Assembly: GCA_910574635.1 (NCBI GenBank)
Contig: CAJTCG010000023.1
Coordinates: 1-54,599, forward strand
Direction of reading: 5' to 3'
Length of the DNA stretch: 54,599 nucleotides
DNA from: Oscillospiraceae bacterium
Lineage (GTDB): Bacteria; Bacillota; Clostridia; Oscillospirales; Oscillospiraceae
A program made the translations under genes and the position numbers. The notes beneath the pieces were generated by a model. That model saw only the letters and a list, made by a program, of their open reading frames with translations, had not been told where the DNA came from and made no database searches. This document shows, in pieces, positions 37,444 through 47,199 of this stretch. Every line of letters begins with the position of its first letter. Position 1 is the first letter of the stretch.

Positions 37444-38514
37444 TCAGCGGAAGAGGGCCGCCAGGCTCTCGGTGTAGGGGGGGCGGCAGATGCCCTGCTC
37501 CGTGACGATGCCGGAAATCAGGGTGTGGTCCGTCACGTCAAAGGAGGGGTTGTAGCACGCGACGCCCGGCAGGGCCATGGGCTTGTCGTACCAGAGGGTC
37601 TTAATCTCCTCCGGGTCCCGGAGCTCAATGGGAATGTGGTCCCCGTCGGGGCAGCTTAAGTCAATGGTGCTGGTGGGGCCCAGGACGTAGACGGGGATGC
37701 CGTAGTGCTTTGCCAGAATGGCCACGCCGCTGGTGCCGATTTTGTTGGCCGTGTCCCCGTTGGCGGCGATCCGGTCGCAGCCCACAAAGCAGGCCTGGAC
37801 CCAGCCGTTTTTCATGACCATGGAGGCCATGTTGTCGCAGATCAGCGTTACGTCCACCCCGGCCCGGTGGAGCTCGTAGCTGGTGAGCCGGGCCCCCTGG
37901 AGCAGGGGCCGGGTTTCGTCGGCAAAGACGCGGATATGGATGCCCCGCTCCGCCGCCAGGAAAAAGGGCCCCTGGGCGGTGCCGTAGCGGGAGGTGGCCA
38001 GAGGCCCGGCGTTGCAGTGGGTGAGGACGCCGTCCCCCTCCTTTAAGAGGCTCAGGCCGTGCTCGGAGATGGCCCGGCATTTGGCGATGTCGTCCTGGTG
38101 AATCTCCACCGCCCTTTGGTACAGGGCTTCCAGCAGGGCGGGGCGGGGGTCCCCGGCGTGGGCGGCGGCGGTTTGCCCCATCTCCCCCAGGGCCCAGCTG
38201 AGATTCACCGCCGTGGGGCGGGAGGCGTTGAGCTGGGCGGAATACGCCCGGAGCCGGGCCTGGAAGGCGGCGGCGTCCGGCTCCTCGATGGTCCGGGCCA
38301 GGGCATAGAGGCAGTAGGCGGCACAGATGCCGATAGCCGGGGCGCCCCGGACCCGGAGCTTTTGGATGGCCTCCACCATTTCGTCCACGGTCCGGAGGCG
38401 GATTTCCCGTTCCTCGTTGGGCAGGAGGCTTTGGTCAATGATGTACAGGGCCTCGGCGGCCTTGTCATAGCGGATATTTTGAGCGTGGGTGACGGCTTTC
38501 AGGGAAATAGGCAT
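37444..38514 (-). CDS. mtnA: S-methyl-5-thioribose-1-phosphate isomerase
   Basis: 356 residues, family length, from the ATG at 38514 behind AAAGGAG. Visible are [14 protein letters not shown], the catalytic cysteine in [17 protein letters not shown], the catalytic aspartate in [18 protein letters not shown] and [10 protein letters not shown]. It acts in methionine salvage from methylthioadenosine. No other salvage genes are nearby; the adjacent pyruvate-kinase-like gene is the only likely operon partner. Confidence 0.93.
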   Translation of the reverse strand: MPISLKAVTHAQNIRYDKAAEALYIIDQSLLPNEEREIRLRTVDEMVEAIQKLRVRGAPAIGICAAYCLYALARTIEEPDAAAFQARLRAYSAQLNASRPTAVNLSWALGEMGQTAAAHAGDPRPALLEALYQRAVEIHQDDIAKCRAISEHGLSLLKEGDGVLTHCNAGPLATSRYGTAQGPFFLAAERGIHIRVFADETRPLLQGARLTSYELHRAGVDVTLICDNMASMVMKNGWVQACFVGCDRIAANGDTANKIGTSGVAILAKHYGIPVYVLGPTSTIDLSCPDGDHIPIELRDPEEIKTLWYDKPMALPGVACYNPSFDVTDHTLISGIVTEQGICRPPYTESLAALFR

Positions 38515-38601
38515 GTGGAGCGCTCCTTTCTTTTGCGGCGGCTGTATGAATTCGATTCTAGCATAGGCCGCCGCTTTTTGCAACGGCCCCGGCCAAGGGG
38601 C

Positions 38602-38640
38602 AAAAGCGCCCGGACACAAAGTGTCCGGGCGCTTTTCTTT
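38602..38640. terminator. terminator of the S-layer-domain operon
   Basis: Perfect 16-bp stem AAAAGCGCCCGGACAC/GTGTCCGGGCGCTTTT with an AAA loop, T-runs on both strands. It lies between the end of the S-layer-domain gene and the mtnA start. Confidence 0.9.
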
Positions 38641-38657
38641 AAACTGCGGGAGCTGTC

Positions 38658-40952
38658 TCAGCGGAAGTCTCCGCCCACCTCAATGGCGCGGATGACGCCG
38701 TCCTCGCTGGCGTACATGTCGCATTTTTTGGCATAGGCGTGGGCGATGTCCACCACGGTTTTGCCATCTCCGGCGGAGATCCACTCCGCCGTGTCCTTGT
38801 TGTAGGCCATGACGGTGACGGGGATGCTGTAGGTCCGCCCGTCCACCGTGACGGCGCCCTCTCCGCTCCAGGCGGTGTTGGGCACGTCCTTCAAGGCCGT
38901 GAGGGGCTTGAGGCTGGAGAAGCCGGTGCCGTCGTTGGCCTCCACCGCCGCCACGTATACGCCTCCGGCGATGTCGTAGTTGCTGCGGAAATAGTCCGTC
39001 ACCTGTCCCTGGTCGTTGAAGATGGCGATGCGCCGGACATCGCGGTCGTCCAGGGAGATGGAGGTGCGGCCGTACAGGGTCGCGCCGCTGCCCACGGCTC
39101 CCAGGACGATGATATCCACCTGTCCCGCCCAGTTGGTGTGGGCGTAGCTGATTTCACCGTTGGGGATGGGCCCGGCCCCCAGGTCGCTGAGGCTGAGGGT
39201 GTCGATGCCCTTTGCCGTGTAGCGGAAGACGCTGACAGTCTCCGCCAGATTGCTGCTGCCGATCCGGCGCTTTTCCAGGTCCAGCGCGCCGGAGACGCCG
39301 CCGCCCAGGCGCACCAGGCCAATCCGGTTCTTTCCGGTGGAGGTGACTCGGACCAGGCGGTTCTGCATCCGGGCCAGCTCCTCCTGGCGGATCTGCTCGG
39401 CGCGGTTGCCGTAGGCTTCACCCAGGTCCACGGTGCCCTTGATCTCAATGCCGCAGAGGAGCTCCACCGTGGCGCTGGTGCCGGAAATGGAGGTGGCGAT
39501 ACCGATGGCGTTGGCATTGGCTCCGGCGGTGTTGGGCTTTACCGCCCCGGCTACCTTATTGTCCTCCGTCAGCAGCAGGGTGATCTGGTCCCCGGGACGG
39601 AACTTGGCCAGGGTGGACTGGGCCGTGGGCAGCACGTCAAAGTCGTGGCCCAGAAGGCGGAGGCTGGTGGGCTCCGTGGGGCTGGGGGTACAGGACTCAT
39701 AGTAGCCCGTCAGCCGGGTGTCGCAGACTCGGATGGTGTTGGTGGAGCTGGCATAGGTGGCCACGTCATAGGGCCGCATGTCCTTGGCGTTGGCCCGGCA
39801 GCCGTTTTTGTAGATGGTGTAGCCGCCCACGCCTCCGGTGAGGGCGTCGAAGCCCTTGACGGAGTTCTTCTCGTAGACAATGACCGCCTCGGTGGAGCTG
39901 TCGCCGCCGCCGACGAAGATGAATTCCACATTTCCGGCGGTGCCCAGGTACAGCGTCAGGGACGTGCCGGGATTCACCCAGGACCGGGCTTCGCTCCAGG
40001 TGGTTTCCGCGCCGTTGCGGTAGACCTTGGTGCCGGAGGTGACGTTGTATTTGGCGCCGGAGCGGTCCGTAATCACGTTGGCCTCGGCCTTGGCGACCGT
40101 GACGGTACGGCTGATGCCCAGAGCGTCGGGGAGGAAGGTGCGGACCTTCTGCCCCTCCAGCACCAGCGTGCCCTTCAGACCGTTGAGGGAGCCGTTGGAC
40201 GCCTTGTCTCCCGCCATCTGGTAGATGGACCCGTCGGAGAAGAGCATGGCGGTCTCCTTGCCGTCGGGGCCCCGGGCGTTGGAGGACACCAGGACCATGT
40301 CCGTCTTGGTGGTCAGCCCGGCGGCGGTGAGGAAGTTGCTGACGGTCTTATCCCCCTGGACGTCCGCCCGGAGGAGGTTGTTGAAAAGGATGGCGGCGTC
40401 GCGGCGGCTGAGGGGGGAGTTTCCCTTGGTGGTGTCCACCCCGTCGGTGAGGCCGATGGAGGCGGCGAAGGACAGATAGCTGTCCGGCCATACGCCGCCG
40501 ATGTTCTCGTCCTTATACCCCAGGACCCGCAGGAGAATGGTGGCCGCCTGGCCCAGGGTGACGGTACGGTCGGGATAAAACTTGCCGTCGGAGAAGCCGG
40601 AGATGGCCTTTTTCCCCTTGGAGGCCATGTTGATATAAGCCGCCGCCCAGTGGGAGGGCTTCACGTCCGGGTAGACGGTGACGGTGCGGTAAAGGCCCAG
40701 CTCGTCCTCGGCGTTCAGGGCGCAGACCACCATCTTGCAGAACTGGGCCCGGGTGAGCTGGCCGTTGGGCCGGAAATTTCCGTCGGAAAAGCCGTCCATC
40801 ACGCCCATAAGCCGCAGGGATTCCACCTGGGCGTAAGCGTCGCCGCCCAGGTCGTAGAAGCGGTTGGCAGGGGGCGCGGCCTGGGCGGGCAGGACCAGTA
40901 AGGACGCCGCCAAGGCCGCCAGGAGCAGCAGGGACAACACGCGTTTTTTCAT
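38658..40952 (-). CDS. S-layer homology (SLH) domain protein, exported
   Basis: 764 residues from the ATG at 40952 behind AGGAGGAAGACT. A signal peptide ([24 protein letters not shown]) is followed by SLH repeats at about residues 35-200 ([52 protein letters not shown]), which anchor proteins to secondary cell-wall polymers. The remaining ~560 residues are beta-rich without a catalytic motif I recognise. It is the last gene of an ABC-export operon (adaptor, ATPase, permease), so it may be the exporter's surface partner or simply co-regulated. Confidence 0.88.
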   Translation of the reverse strand: MKKRVLSLLLLAALAASLLVLPAQAAPPANRFYDLGGDAYAQVESLRLMGVMDGFSDGNFRPNGQLTRAQFCKMVVCALNAEDELGLYRTVTVYPDVKPSHWAAAYINMASKGKKAISGFSDGKFYPDRTVTLGQAATILLRVLGYKDENIGGVWPDSYLSFAASIGLTDGVDTTKGNSPLSRRDAAILFNNLLRADVQGDKTVSNFLTAAGLTTKTDMVLVSSNARGPDGKETAMLFSDGSIYQMAGDKASNGSLNGLKGTLVLEGQKVRTFLPDALGISRTVTVAKAEANVITDRSGAKYNVTSGTKVYRNGAETTWSEARSWVNPGTSLTLYLGTAGNVEFIFVGGGDSSTEAVIVYEKNSVKGFDALTGGVGGYTIYKNGCRANAKDMRPYDVATYASSTNTIRVCDTRLTGYYESCTPSPTEPTSLRLLGHDFDVLPTAQSTLAKFRPGDQITLLLTEDNKVAGAVKPNTAGANANAIGIATSISGTSATVELLCGIEIKGTVDLGEAYGNRAEQIRQEELARMQNRLVRVTSTGKNRIGLVRLGGGVSGALDLEKRRIGSSNLAETVSVFRYTAKGIDTLSLSDLGAGPIPNGEISYAHTNWAGQVDIIVLGAVGSGATLYGRTSISLDDRDVRRIAIFNDQGQVTDYFRSNYDIAGGVYVAAVEANDGTGFSSLKPLTALKDVPNTAWSGEGAVTVDGRTYSIPVTVMAYNKDTAEWISAGDGKTVVDIAHAYAKKCDMYASEDGVIRAIEVGGDFR

Positions 40953-40966
40953 AGTCTTCCTCCTCA

Positions 40967-42235
40967 TTATTCCGCTCGGAGCGCCTCGACGGGCTGGAGC
41001 TTGGACGCCTTAATGGCGGGGTAGCTGCCGAAGATCAGCCCCAGCAGCACGGAGAACCCCAGGGCCCCGGCCGTCACGCTGGCGGAGGGGTAAATGGTCA
41101 TTTTAAACAGCAGGTTTCCCGCCACGTAGCAGCCCAGGGTGCCAAGCAAAATGCCGATGATGCCGCCGATGCCGCAGAGCATGGCCGCCTCGATCAAAAA
41201 CTGGGTGACGATGGAGCTCCGCTGGGCGCCGATGGCCCGGCGGATGCCGATTTCCCTGGTCCGCTCCGTCACCGTCACCAGCATGATGTTCATGATGCCG
41301 ATGCCGCCCACCAGCAGGGAAATGGCGGCGATGCCGCCCAGCACCAGGGAGATCATGCCCATCTGCTCGTTCATGCTCTGCTGCCAGCGGTCGTCGGGGC
41401 TGACGTAGGAGTCCCCTGTGGCCGGGTCTACCAGGCCCTTCAAGAAGCCCCGGACACGGGTAGCCACTTCCGTGGTGGAAACGCCGTCCTTGGCCTTGAT
41501 GATAAAATTCTCAATCCGGTTGCCTCCCAGCAGCCGGCGGGCGGTATAGGGCAGGAGGATGATGTTGTCGATGGTGCTCCCCTGGGCGTCGCTTCCGGTG
41601 ACACGGGGGGCGTAGACTCCCACCACCTCGAAGTTCTGCCCGTTGAGCTGGAGAAACTTACCCACCGGGTCGGCGGCGTCGAAGTACACCTCCGCCGCCT
41701 GGGAGCCCAGGACGCAGACCTGGTTGTACCGCTCGACGTCCAGCTCGCCCAGGTCCCGGCCCTTGGTAATCGTCAGATTGTTGCAGGCGCTGTACTGGTT
41801 GGAGACATAGTAGACGTCCGGGGGCCGCTGGCCGGTCATGTTCCCCATCTCGTCCCAGCTCCACTCAAAGTTGGCGGAATTCTTCGTGCCGTAGACCACG
41901 TTGACGCTGGCCTGGGCCTCCGGCGTGATGCCCACGATGTACTGGGGGATGGACTTGCAGTAGGCATAGAGGTCCGGAAAGTAGTCTTTGCCGGAGCTGA
42001 TCATGTTGCCGTTTTCGTCCACTTCATACATGTAACTGTAGATGTCTACCGTGATTTTGTTGCTGCCCATGGCGGAGAACTGCTCCATGGTTTTCGCCGC
42101 GTAGCCGCTCATGACCGAGACGATGGTCATCACCGCCGCGATGCCGATGATGACGCCCAGCATGGTCAGCATGGAGCGGCCCTTTTTGCCGATGATGGAC
42201 TTCCAGGCCATTTTCACTGCCTGACGGATGTTCAA
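40967..42235 (-). CDS. MacB-type ABC transporter permease (FtsX domain)
   Basis: 422 residues: one N-terminal membrane segment (SMLTMLGVIIGIAAVMTIVSVM), a large extracellular MacB-PCD region (~residues 50-290) and three C-terminal segments with GGIGIMNIMLVTVTERTREIGIRRAIGA, the family signature. It works with the ATPase and adaptor as a mechanotransmission-type exporter of peptides, lipids or antimicrobials. It overlaps the ATPase gene by 4 bp. Confidence 0.92.
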   Translation of the reverse strand: MNIRQAVKMAWKSIIGKKGRSMLTMLGVIIGIAAVMTIVSVMSGYAAKTMEQFSAMGSNKITVDIYSYMYEVDENGNMISSGKDYFPDLYAYCKSIPQYIVGITPEAQASVNVVYGTKNSANFEWSWDEMGNMTGQRPPDVYYVSNQYSACNNLTITKGRDLGELDVERYNQVCVLGSQAAEVYFDAADPVGKFLQLNGQNFEVVGVYAPRVTGSDAQGSTIDNIILLPYTARRLLGGNRIENFIIKAKDGVSTTEVATRVRGFLKGLVDPATGDSYVSPDDRWQQSMNEQMGMISLVLGGIAAISLLVGGIGIMNIMLVTVTERTREIGIRRAIGAQRSSIVTQFLIEAAMLCGIGGIIGILLGTLGCYVAGNLLFKMTIYPSASVTAGALGFSVLLGLIFGSYPAIKASKLQPVEALRAE

Positions 42236-42933
42236 AACCAGTCCACCTCCTGTTCCTTGTCCTCCACGATCTTTCCGTCGGTGAGGCGCACGCAGCGCCG
42301 GGCCGTGGCGGCGATTCCGTTGTCGTGGGTAATCAGGATAACGGTGGTGCCCTCCCGGTTGAGCTGCTGGAGGAACTCCAGCACCTCGTGGCCCGTCCGG
42401 GAGTCCAAGGCGCCGGTGGGCTCGTCGGCCATGATGATGGGGGGCTTGGTGGCGATGGCCCGGGCGATGGCCACCCGCTGCTGCTGGCCGCCGGACATCT
42501 CCGTGGGCTTGTGCTTCACGCGGTTGGAAAGACCCACCCGGTTCAGGGCCTCCAGGGCCAGGTCATAGCGGTCGTCCGCCCGGACGCCCTGGTAAATCAG
42601 GGGCAGCTCCACGTTTTCCAGCACCGTCAGGGATTGAATCAGGTTGTACTGCTGGAAGATGAAGCCGATCTCCTTGTTGCGGATGCGGCTAAGCTCCGTG
42701 TCCGTCAGCTCCCGGACGTCGGTGCCGTCCAGGAGGTAGTTCCCCCGTGTGGGAATGTCCAGGCAGCCCAGGACGTTCATCATGGTGGACTTGCCGGAGC
42801 CGGACTGGCCCACGATGGCCACGAATTCCCCCCGCTGTATGGTGAGGGAAACCCCGTCCAGGGCCCGGACCTCGCTTTCAAGACCCTCGCCGTAGATCTT
42901 GAAGATGTCCTTCAATTCAATCAGATTTGCCAT
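42232..42933 (-). CDS. MacB-type ABC transporter ATP-binding protein
   Basis: 233 residues: Walker A GQSGSGKSTMMN, Q-loop FQQYNLIQSL, signature MSGGQQQRVAIARA, Walker B IIMADEPTGALD and H-loop ILITHDN. LolD/MacB subfamily. It starts 1 bp after the adaptor stop and overlaps the permease gene. Confidence 0.95.
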   Translation of the reverse strand: MANLIELKDIFKIYGEGLESEVRALDGVSLTIQRGEFVAIVGQSGSGKSTMMNVLGCLDIPTRGNYLLDGTDVRELTDTELSRIRNKEIGFIFQQYNLIQSLTVLENVELPLIYQGVRADDRYDLALEALNRVGLSNRVKHKPTEMSGGQQQRVAIARAIATKPPIIMADEPTGALDSRTGHEVLEFLQQLNREGTTVILITHDNGIAATARRCVRLTDGKIVEDKEQEVDWF

Positions 42934-42934
42934 A

Positions 42935-44629
42935 TCAGTAACCCCAGGGGTTGGCCGTCTGAATCTGGGTGAAGACCTCGGTGCCTTCCTCCACGCCGGA
43001 CTTGATTTCCACGTTGTAGTTGTCCGAGATGCCGATTTCCACGGCCACGGGCCAGAAGCCCTCGGGAATCGTCTCGTCGGCCATGATGTTTTCCACCACG
43101 TTGTCCGGACGGTCGCCCTTAACGTAGACCACCGTCAGGGTCTCGCCCTCCTCGGTGGAGACGGTGCGCACGGACTGGAGGGGCAGCACCAGGCAGTTGT
43201 CGTTTTCGCTGGCGGTGAGCTTGTAGTTGATGTAGCTGTTGACCTGGAGGGTTTCTTCCGCGTTGTCCACGGAGATGACCATGGGATAGGTTGCCACGCC
43301 GTTGTTGATGGTGCTGGAGAGGCTGACGCTTTCCACCGTGCCCATTGCCATGGTGCCCCACTGGTCCAGGTCTACCATGGTCCCTACCTGGACGGCGCTG
43401 ACGTTCCGCTCGTCCACCGTGGCGTTGACCATCAGGGAGGAGGTGTCGGAGATGGTGACCACCGTGGTGTTGGCGGCGATTTCGTCTCCAGGTTTCATCG
43501 TAAGGCCAATGACCTTGCCCGCGATGGAGGCCACGGCGGAGCAGTTGGCCAGGTTCTTCTCGGCGGTTTCCAGGGTCTTCTGGGCCTCGTCCAGGCTCTG
43601 CTGGGCGGAGTAGATCTCCGCCTCGCTGTCCTCGCCGTCCACCCGGACCAAAACCTGCCCGGCGGTGACCTGGAGGAAGTCCACCAGGGTGCTGGAGAGG
43701 ACGGTGCCGTTGACGGTGGATTTCAGATCGCCGGTGCGGTAGTACTCCAGCTTCCCGGGCTCATAGGGGTAGATGGTCTCGCCCTCGGCGGTGGTCACGG
43801 TGGCGGAGGCCGCCATCTCGGCGGTAAGGGCCCCCTCGTTCTCCACCAGAATGTCGGCGGAGAAGAGCTTGGTGCCCTCCGGCGTGATGCGGCTGACCAT
43901 GTGGACCGCCTCCACCGTGCCGGGAATGGAGCTCATCAGGGCGGGGATAGAGACATCCATGCTCTGGCCCTGGTGGATCATGCCCTCGTAGGCGTAGCTG
44001 TAGTACTGGGTAAGCCGCAGGCGGGTGTCGTCCGCCAGCACCGCCAGCTTCTGCTCCTTGCTGATGGTGTCCCCGGGGTTCAGGTCCACCACTTCCATCA
44101 GCTTGCCGGAGTAGCCCGCCGCCAGGTTGAGGCCCGCCACGTCCTTCAAAAGGGCGTTGAGCTGCTTCTCCCGGCCCAGCACGTCCTGCCGGGCTTTGTC
44201 CACGGCGGTGCGGGCGGCGTCGGAGTCGATGACGAACAGAGGGGTCCCCGGCTCCACGGTGTCGCCCTCGTTGACAAAGACCTCGGACACGGTTCCCGTG
44301 GTGGCAATGGTGATGGTTTCGCTGTCCTTGGCCTTGGTCAGCCCGCTGCCCTCCACGGTGGAGGTGATGGAGTTGTACTGCACCACGTCGGTGAGCACCT
44401 CGGTTTCCTCGCCGCCTTTCTTTGCGGACAGGAACTTCCAGACGCCCAGGCCGATGGCAATGAGAATCAGGAGAAAAATAAACCGCCGGACGATCTTTCT
44501 CCGCTTCTTCCGGGGCATCCCCCTCCACTTTTTCCAAAGGGAGGTCTTCTCCGCTGCCGTTTCCGGCGCGGGAGGCGGGGCCGTCTCAACGGCCGCGGCC
44601 TGCTGTTCGCGATCCATGACTTCTGACAT
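42935..44629 (-). CDS. HlyD/MacA-type adaptor subunit
   Basis: 564 residues. A cytoplasmic proline/alanine-rich lead of ~50 residues is followed by one membrane anchor (FIFLLILIAIGLGVWKFLSA), then lipoyl-like halves (TGTVSEVFVNEGDTVEPGTP, and GKVIGLTMKPGDEIAANTTV) around a helical hairpin and beta-barrel domains. It is longer than a typical MacA (~380), with a second copy of barrel-like segments. In Gram-positive cells such adaptors span the wall side of the ABC exporter. First gene of the operon. Confidence 0.9.
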   Translation of the reverse strand: MSEVMDREQQAAAVETAPPPAPETAAEKTSLWKKWRGMPRKKRRKIVRRFIFLLILIAIGLGVWKFLSAKKGGEETEVLTDVVQYNSITSTVEGSGLTKAKDSETITIATTGTVSEVFVNEGDTVEPGTPLFVIDSDAARTAVDKARQDVLGREKQLNALLKDVAGLNLAAGYSGKLMEVVDLNPGDTISKEQKLAVLADDTRLRLTQYYSYAYEGMIHQGQSMDVSIPALMSSIPGTVEAVHMVSRITPEGTKLFSADILVENEGALTAEMAASATVTTAEGETIYPYEPGKLEYYRTGDLKSTVNGTVLSSTLVDFLQVTAGQVLVRVDGEDSEAEIYSAQQSLDEAQKTLETAEKNLANCSAVASIAGKVIGLTMKPGDEIAANTTVVTISDTSSLMVNATVDERNVSAVQVGTMVDLDQWGTMAMGTVESVSLSSTINNGVATYPMVISVDNAEETLQVNSYINYKLTASENDNCLVLPLQSVRTVSTEEGETLTVVYVKGDRPDNVVENIMADETIPEGFWPVAVEIGISDNYNVEIKSGVEEGTEVFTQIQTANPWGY

Positions 44630-44971
44630 AGGCTTTCTCCTTCAAAGGTTGGATGGAATTTCTGAGCGCCGCGCCTTCCCTCCAAAGAGAGGCGCGGGGC
44701 CTGAAACGGCGGTCCCCAGCGGGGCGTCCGCCGCCGGGACGGCACAGGGACAGGGTAGCGGGGTCCTGCATCAAAACTGTATCATCTATGCTAGAACAGT
44801 TCGGCGGGGAAAACAACAACAAAACGGTTACAGATTTCTTAAGATTTTCGAAAGATTTGGGCGCGGCCCCTTTACAGGTTAGACGCTGGAAGGGCTGGAA
44901 AGGTTTCCGGCGATTCTGTACAAATATCTGGAAGGAACCCGGCGGATTTCCGTCAAAGCCCCCTGTCAGGG
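44630..44971 (-). promoter_or_regulatory. upstream region of the export operon
   Basis: 342 bp without a gene. On the minus strand a weak promoter TTGTTT (44816-44811), 17 bp, TAGCAT (44793-44788) is possible. Upstream of it lies the palindrome-containing TTTCTTAAGATTTTC (44834-44848), which looks like a response-regulator box; this is a guess from pattern only. A GGCGCGG hairpin lies near the adaptor start. Confidence 0.35.
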
Positions 44972-45000
44972 AAAAACCGCCCCGAAGCGGGGCGGTTTTT
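44972..45000. terminator. terminator of the TRAP operon
   Basis: Stem AAAAACCGCCCCG/CGGGGCGGTTTTT with an AAG loop, working on both strands, just after the permease stop at 45009. Confidence 0.9.
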
Positions 45001-45008
45001 GGAAAAGC

Positions 45009-47048
45009 TCAGGCGGCGGCGGGGCCCTTCTTCGCCATGGCCCGCTGATAGAAGACCATGGCCGCCAGGGCGATGAGGCCCACCACGTCCGTGGCGGAGC
45101 CGGGGACCATCATGGCAAGACCCGCGATTACCAGGGCGAAGCGCATCCACCTGGGGATGGGCCGGAACAGGTAGCCGTTCAGCGCCGCGGCCACGCCGAA
45201 GATGCCAAGCAGCGCGCTGATAATAATCTGCACCACCTGGAAGACGCTGGTCACGTCCACGAAGAGCATCGCCGGGCTGTAGGCGAAGATATAAGGGACA
45301 ATGAAGGCGGCGATCGCCAGCTTTGTGGCGTTGACGCCGGTTTTCATGGGGTCGGATTTGGCGATGGCGCTGCCCGCGTAGGCCGCCAGGGCCACGGGAG
45401 GCGTGATATCCGCCACGATGCCGAAGTAGAACACGAAGAAGTGGGCGGGAATCTTACCGATGCCCAGCTGAATCAGAATGGGGGCGCAGGTGGAGGCCAT
45501 GATGCAGTAGTTGGCCGTGGTGGGCACGCCCATACCCAGCACAATGCAGCACAGCATGGTCAAGAACAAGGCGATAAACAGGGACAGGGCCGGAATGGGA
45601 ATCATATTGCTGATGTTGATGACCCCGTTGATGAGCTTGGAGGCCAGGCCCGTCACGGTGATGCACCCGGCCACCATGCCCGCCATGGAGCAGGCCACGG
45701 CCACGGTGATGCAGCTCCGGCCGCCGGCCTCCAGGGCGCTGACGATCATGGAGGCGGTGTCCTTCACGAAGTGGACGGCAAAGCCCTCGTCGTGCTGGGC
45801 CCGGCTGTCCGTAAACATGTGGGGCAGGCTCACCAGAATCGCCAGCAAAATGGCGATGGAGGCGGAGAACTGGAGGGTCCGGGTTCCGGTGGAGACCATC
45901 CACACCAGGATTACCAGGGGCAGCAGCAGGTAGATGCTGCGAATCAGGATGCCGAACTTGGGCAGCTGGTCCCGGGGAACGCCTTTCAAATTCAGCCGCC
46001 GGGCCTCCAGATGGACGGCCAGGAAGATGCCGGTGAAGTACAGCAGGGCGGGGAGGATGGCCTTTACCGCCACGTTGGCGTAGGTGGTGTCCATGTACTC
46101 CGCCATGAGGAAGGCCGCCGCGCCCATGATAGGGGGCATGATCTGCCCGCCGGTGGAGGCCGCCGCCTCCACGGCTCCGGCGAACTCGCCCTGATAGCCG
46201 GTGCGCTTCATCATGGGGATGGTGACAGAGCCGGTGGTGACGGTGTTTCCGACAGACGAGCCGGACACCATGCCGCACAGGGCGGAGGAAATGACCGCCA
46301 CTTTCGCGGGTCCGCCGGAGGTGCTGCCCGCCAGGGAGTTGGCGAGGTCAATGAAGAAATTGGAGATGCCCGTCCGCTCCAGGAACGCGCCGAAGATGAT
46401 GAACACGGCGATGAACTTGGCGCAGACCTGGATGGGCGTTGCCATAACGCCGGAGGTGCCGTAGAACAGGGTATAGATGACCCGGGCCAGATTCTGCCCG
46501 CTGGCGAAGGTGTAAATCAGCAGCGCGCCCACCACGAACAGGATGGGCAGGCCCACGCAGCGGCGGCAGAGCTCCGCCAGCACCAGAATCGCCACAACGC
46601 CGATGGCCAGGTAAAACCAGGCGTTGGGGATGGCGGATTCGCTGGCGGGGTTGATTTTGGCGGCGCTGGTGATGACCATGACCAGGGAGTTATAGTTCAG
46701 GCAGTAATAGAAGAAGGACCCGGCGCCCAGCAGCATCAGCACAATGTCATACCAGGGCATGGAATTGGGCTTCACGTGGTCCTTCCGGGCGGGGTAGGTG
46801 AGATAGCCCATGATGGTGATAAGCCCCAGGAAGGAGGTCAGCCGGATGGGCAGGTCCCAGGTGCAGCGCAGGGTCATCCAGATGCAGTACAGGGAGAACA
46901 GGGCCATGACCACGCCCACGATCAGCTTGGGTGTCCCCTGCCAAATGCGGGTGGCGGATTCCCGGTCAAACTTCCGCATGACCTCGTCCATGTCCGCCGC
47001 GGTGCCGACGTCCACGCCGGGAAGGTGTTTCTTGTCTTTCTCGCTCAT
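45009..47048 (-). CDS. TRAP transporter permease, DctQ-DctM (4TM/12TM) fusion
   Basis: 679 residues with about 16-18 membrane segments, the fused small-plus-large permease that partners TAXI-type binding proteins. Typical segments are GTSGVMATPIQVCAKFIAVFIIFGAFLERTG, split here as two helices, SGGPAKVAVISSALCGMVSG with SVGNTVTTGSVTIPMMKR, and GMGVPTTANYCIMASTCAP. It uses a sodium gradient to take up a substrate delivered by the binding protein, commonly a carboxylate or glutamate; the substrate is unknown. It lies 150 bp after the binding-protein gene with hairpins between. Confidence 0.93.
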   Translation of the reverse strand: MSEKDKKHLPGVDVGTAADMDEVMRKFDRESATRIWQGTPKLIVGVVMALFSLYCIWMTLRCTWDLPIRLTSFLGLITIMGYLTYPARKDHVKPNSMPWYDIVLMLLGAGSFFYYCLNYNSLVMVITSAAKINPASESAIPNAWFYLAIGVVAILVLAELCRRCVGLPILFVVGALLIYTFASGQNLARVIYTLFYGTSGVMATPIQVCAKFIAVFIIFGAFLERTGISNFFIDLANSLAGSTSGGPAKVAVISSALCGMVSGSSVGNTVTTGSVTIPMMKRTGYQGEFAGAVEAAASTGGQIMPPIMGAAAFLMAEYMDTTYANVAVKAILPALLYFTGIFLAVHLEARRLNLKGVPRDQLPKFGILIRSIYLLLPLVILVWMVSTGTRTLQFSASIAILLAILVSLPHMFTDSRAQHDEGFAVHFVKDTASMIVSALEAGGRSCITVAVACSMAGMVAGCITVTGLASKLINGVINISNMIPIPALSLFIALFLTMLCCIVLGMGVPTTANYCIMASTCAPILIQLGIGKIPAHFFVFYFGIVADITPPVALAAYAGSAIAKSDPMKTGVNATKLAIAAFIVPYIFAYSPAMLFVDVTSVFQVVQIIISALLGIFGVAAALNGYLFRPIPRWMRFALVIAGLAMMVPGSATDVVGLIALAAMVFYQRAMAKKGPAAA

Positions 47049-47103
47049 AGAATCCTACTCCTTATTAAAATAAACACAGGGGGTATCACAAAGGAAAACA
47101 GGT

Positions 47104-47177
47104 CCTTGCCGTATTGAAGGGGCGGCGGGAGAGCTGCCCTTTCAATGCGGCAAGGGCCGCTTGACGCGGCCCTTGCC
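47104..47177 (-). promoter_or_regulatory. two overlapping hairpins between TRAP binding protein and permease
   Basis: Hairpin B, the first in transcription order, is a perfect 12-bp stem (47149-47160 with 47166-47177, GGCAAGGGCCGC arms). Hairpin A (47104-47155) pairs CCTTGCCG-ATTGAA-GGGC with GCCC-TTCAAT-CGGCAAGG. They share 47149-47155, so they exclude each other. Such structures often stabilise the binding-protein mRNA or reduce readthrough into the permease. Confidence 0.6.
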
Positions 47178-47199
47178 GGGGATGGCTCGGGTTGGGGGA

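Noticed and set aside
38739..40901. 720-residue plus-strand frame antisense to the SLH protein
   Set aside because: Val/Gly/His-rich shadow; the minus-strand protein has signal peptide and SLH repeats.
42899..44626. 575-residue plus-strand frame antisense to the adaptor gene
   Set aside because: Shadow frame without motifs; adaptor on the minus strand has membrane anchor and lipoyl halves.
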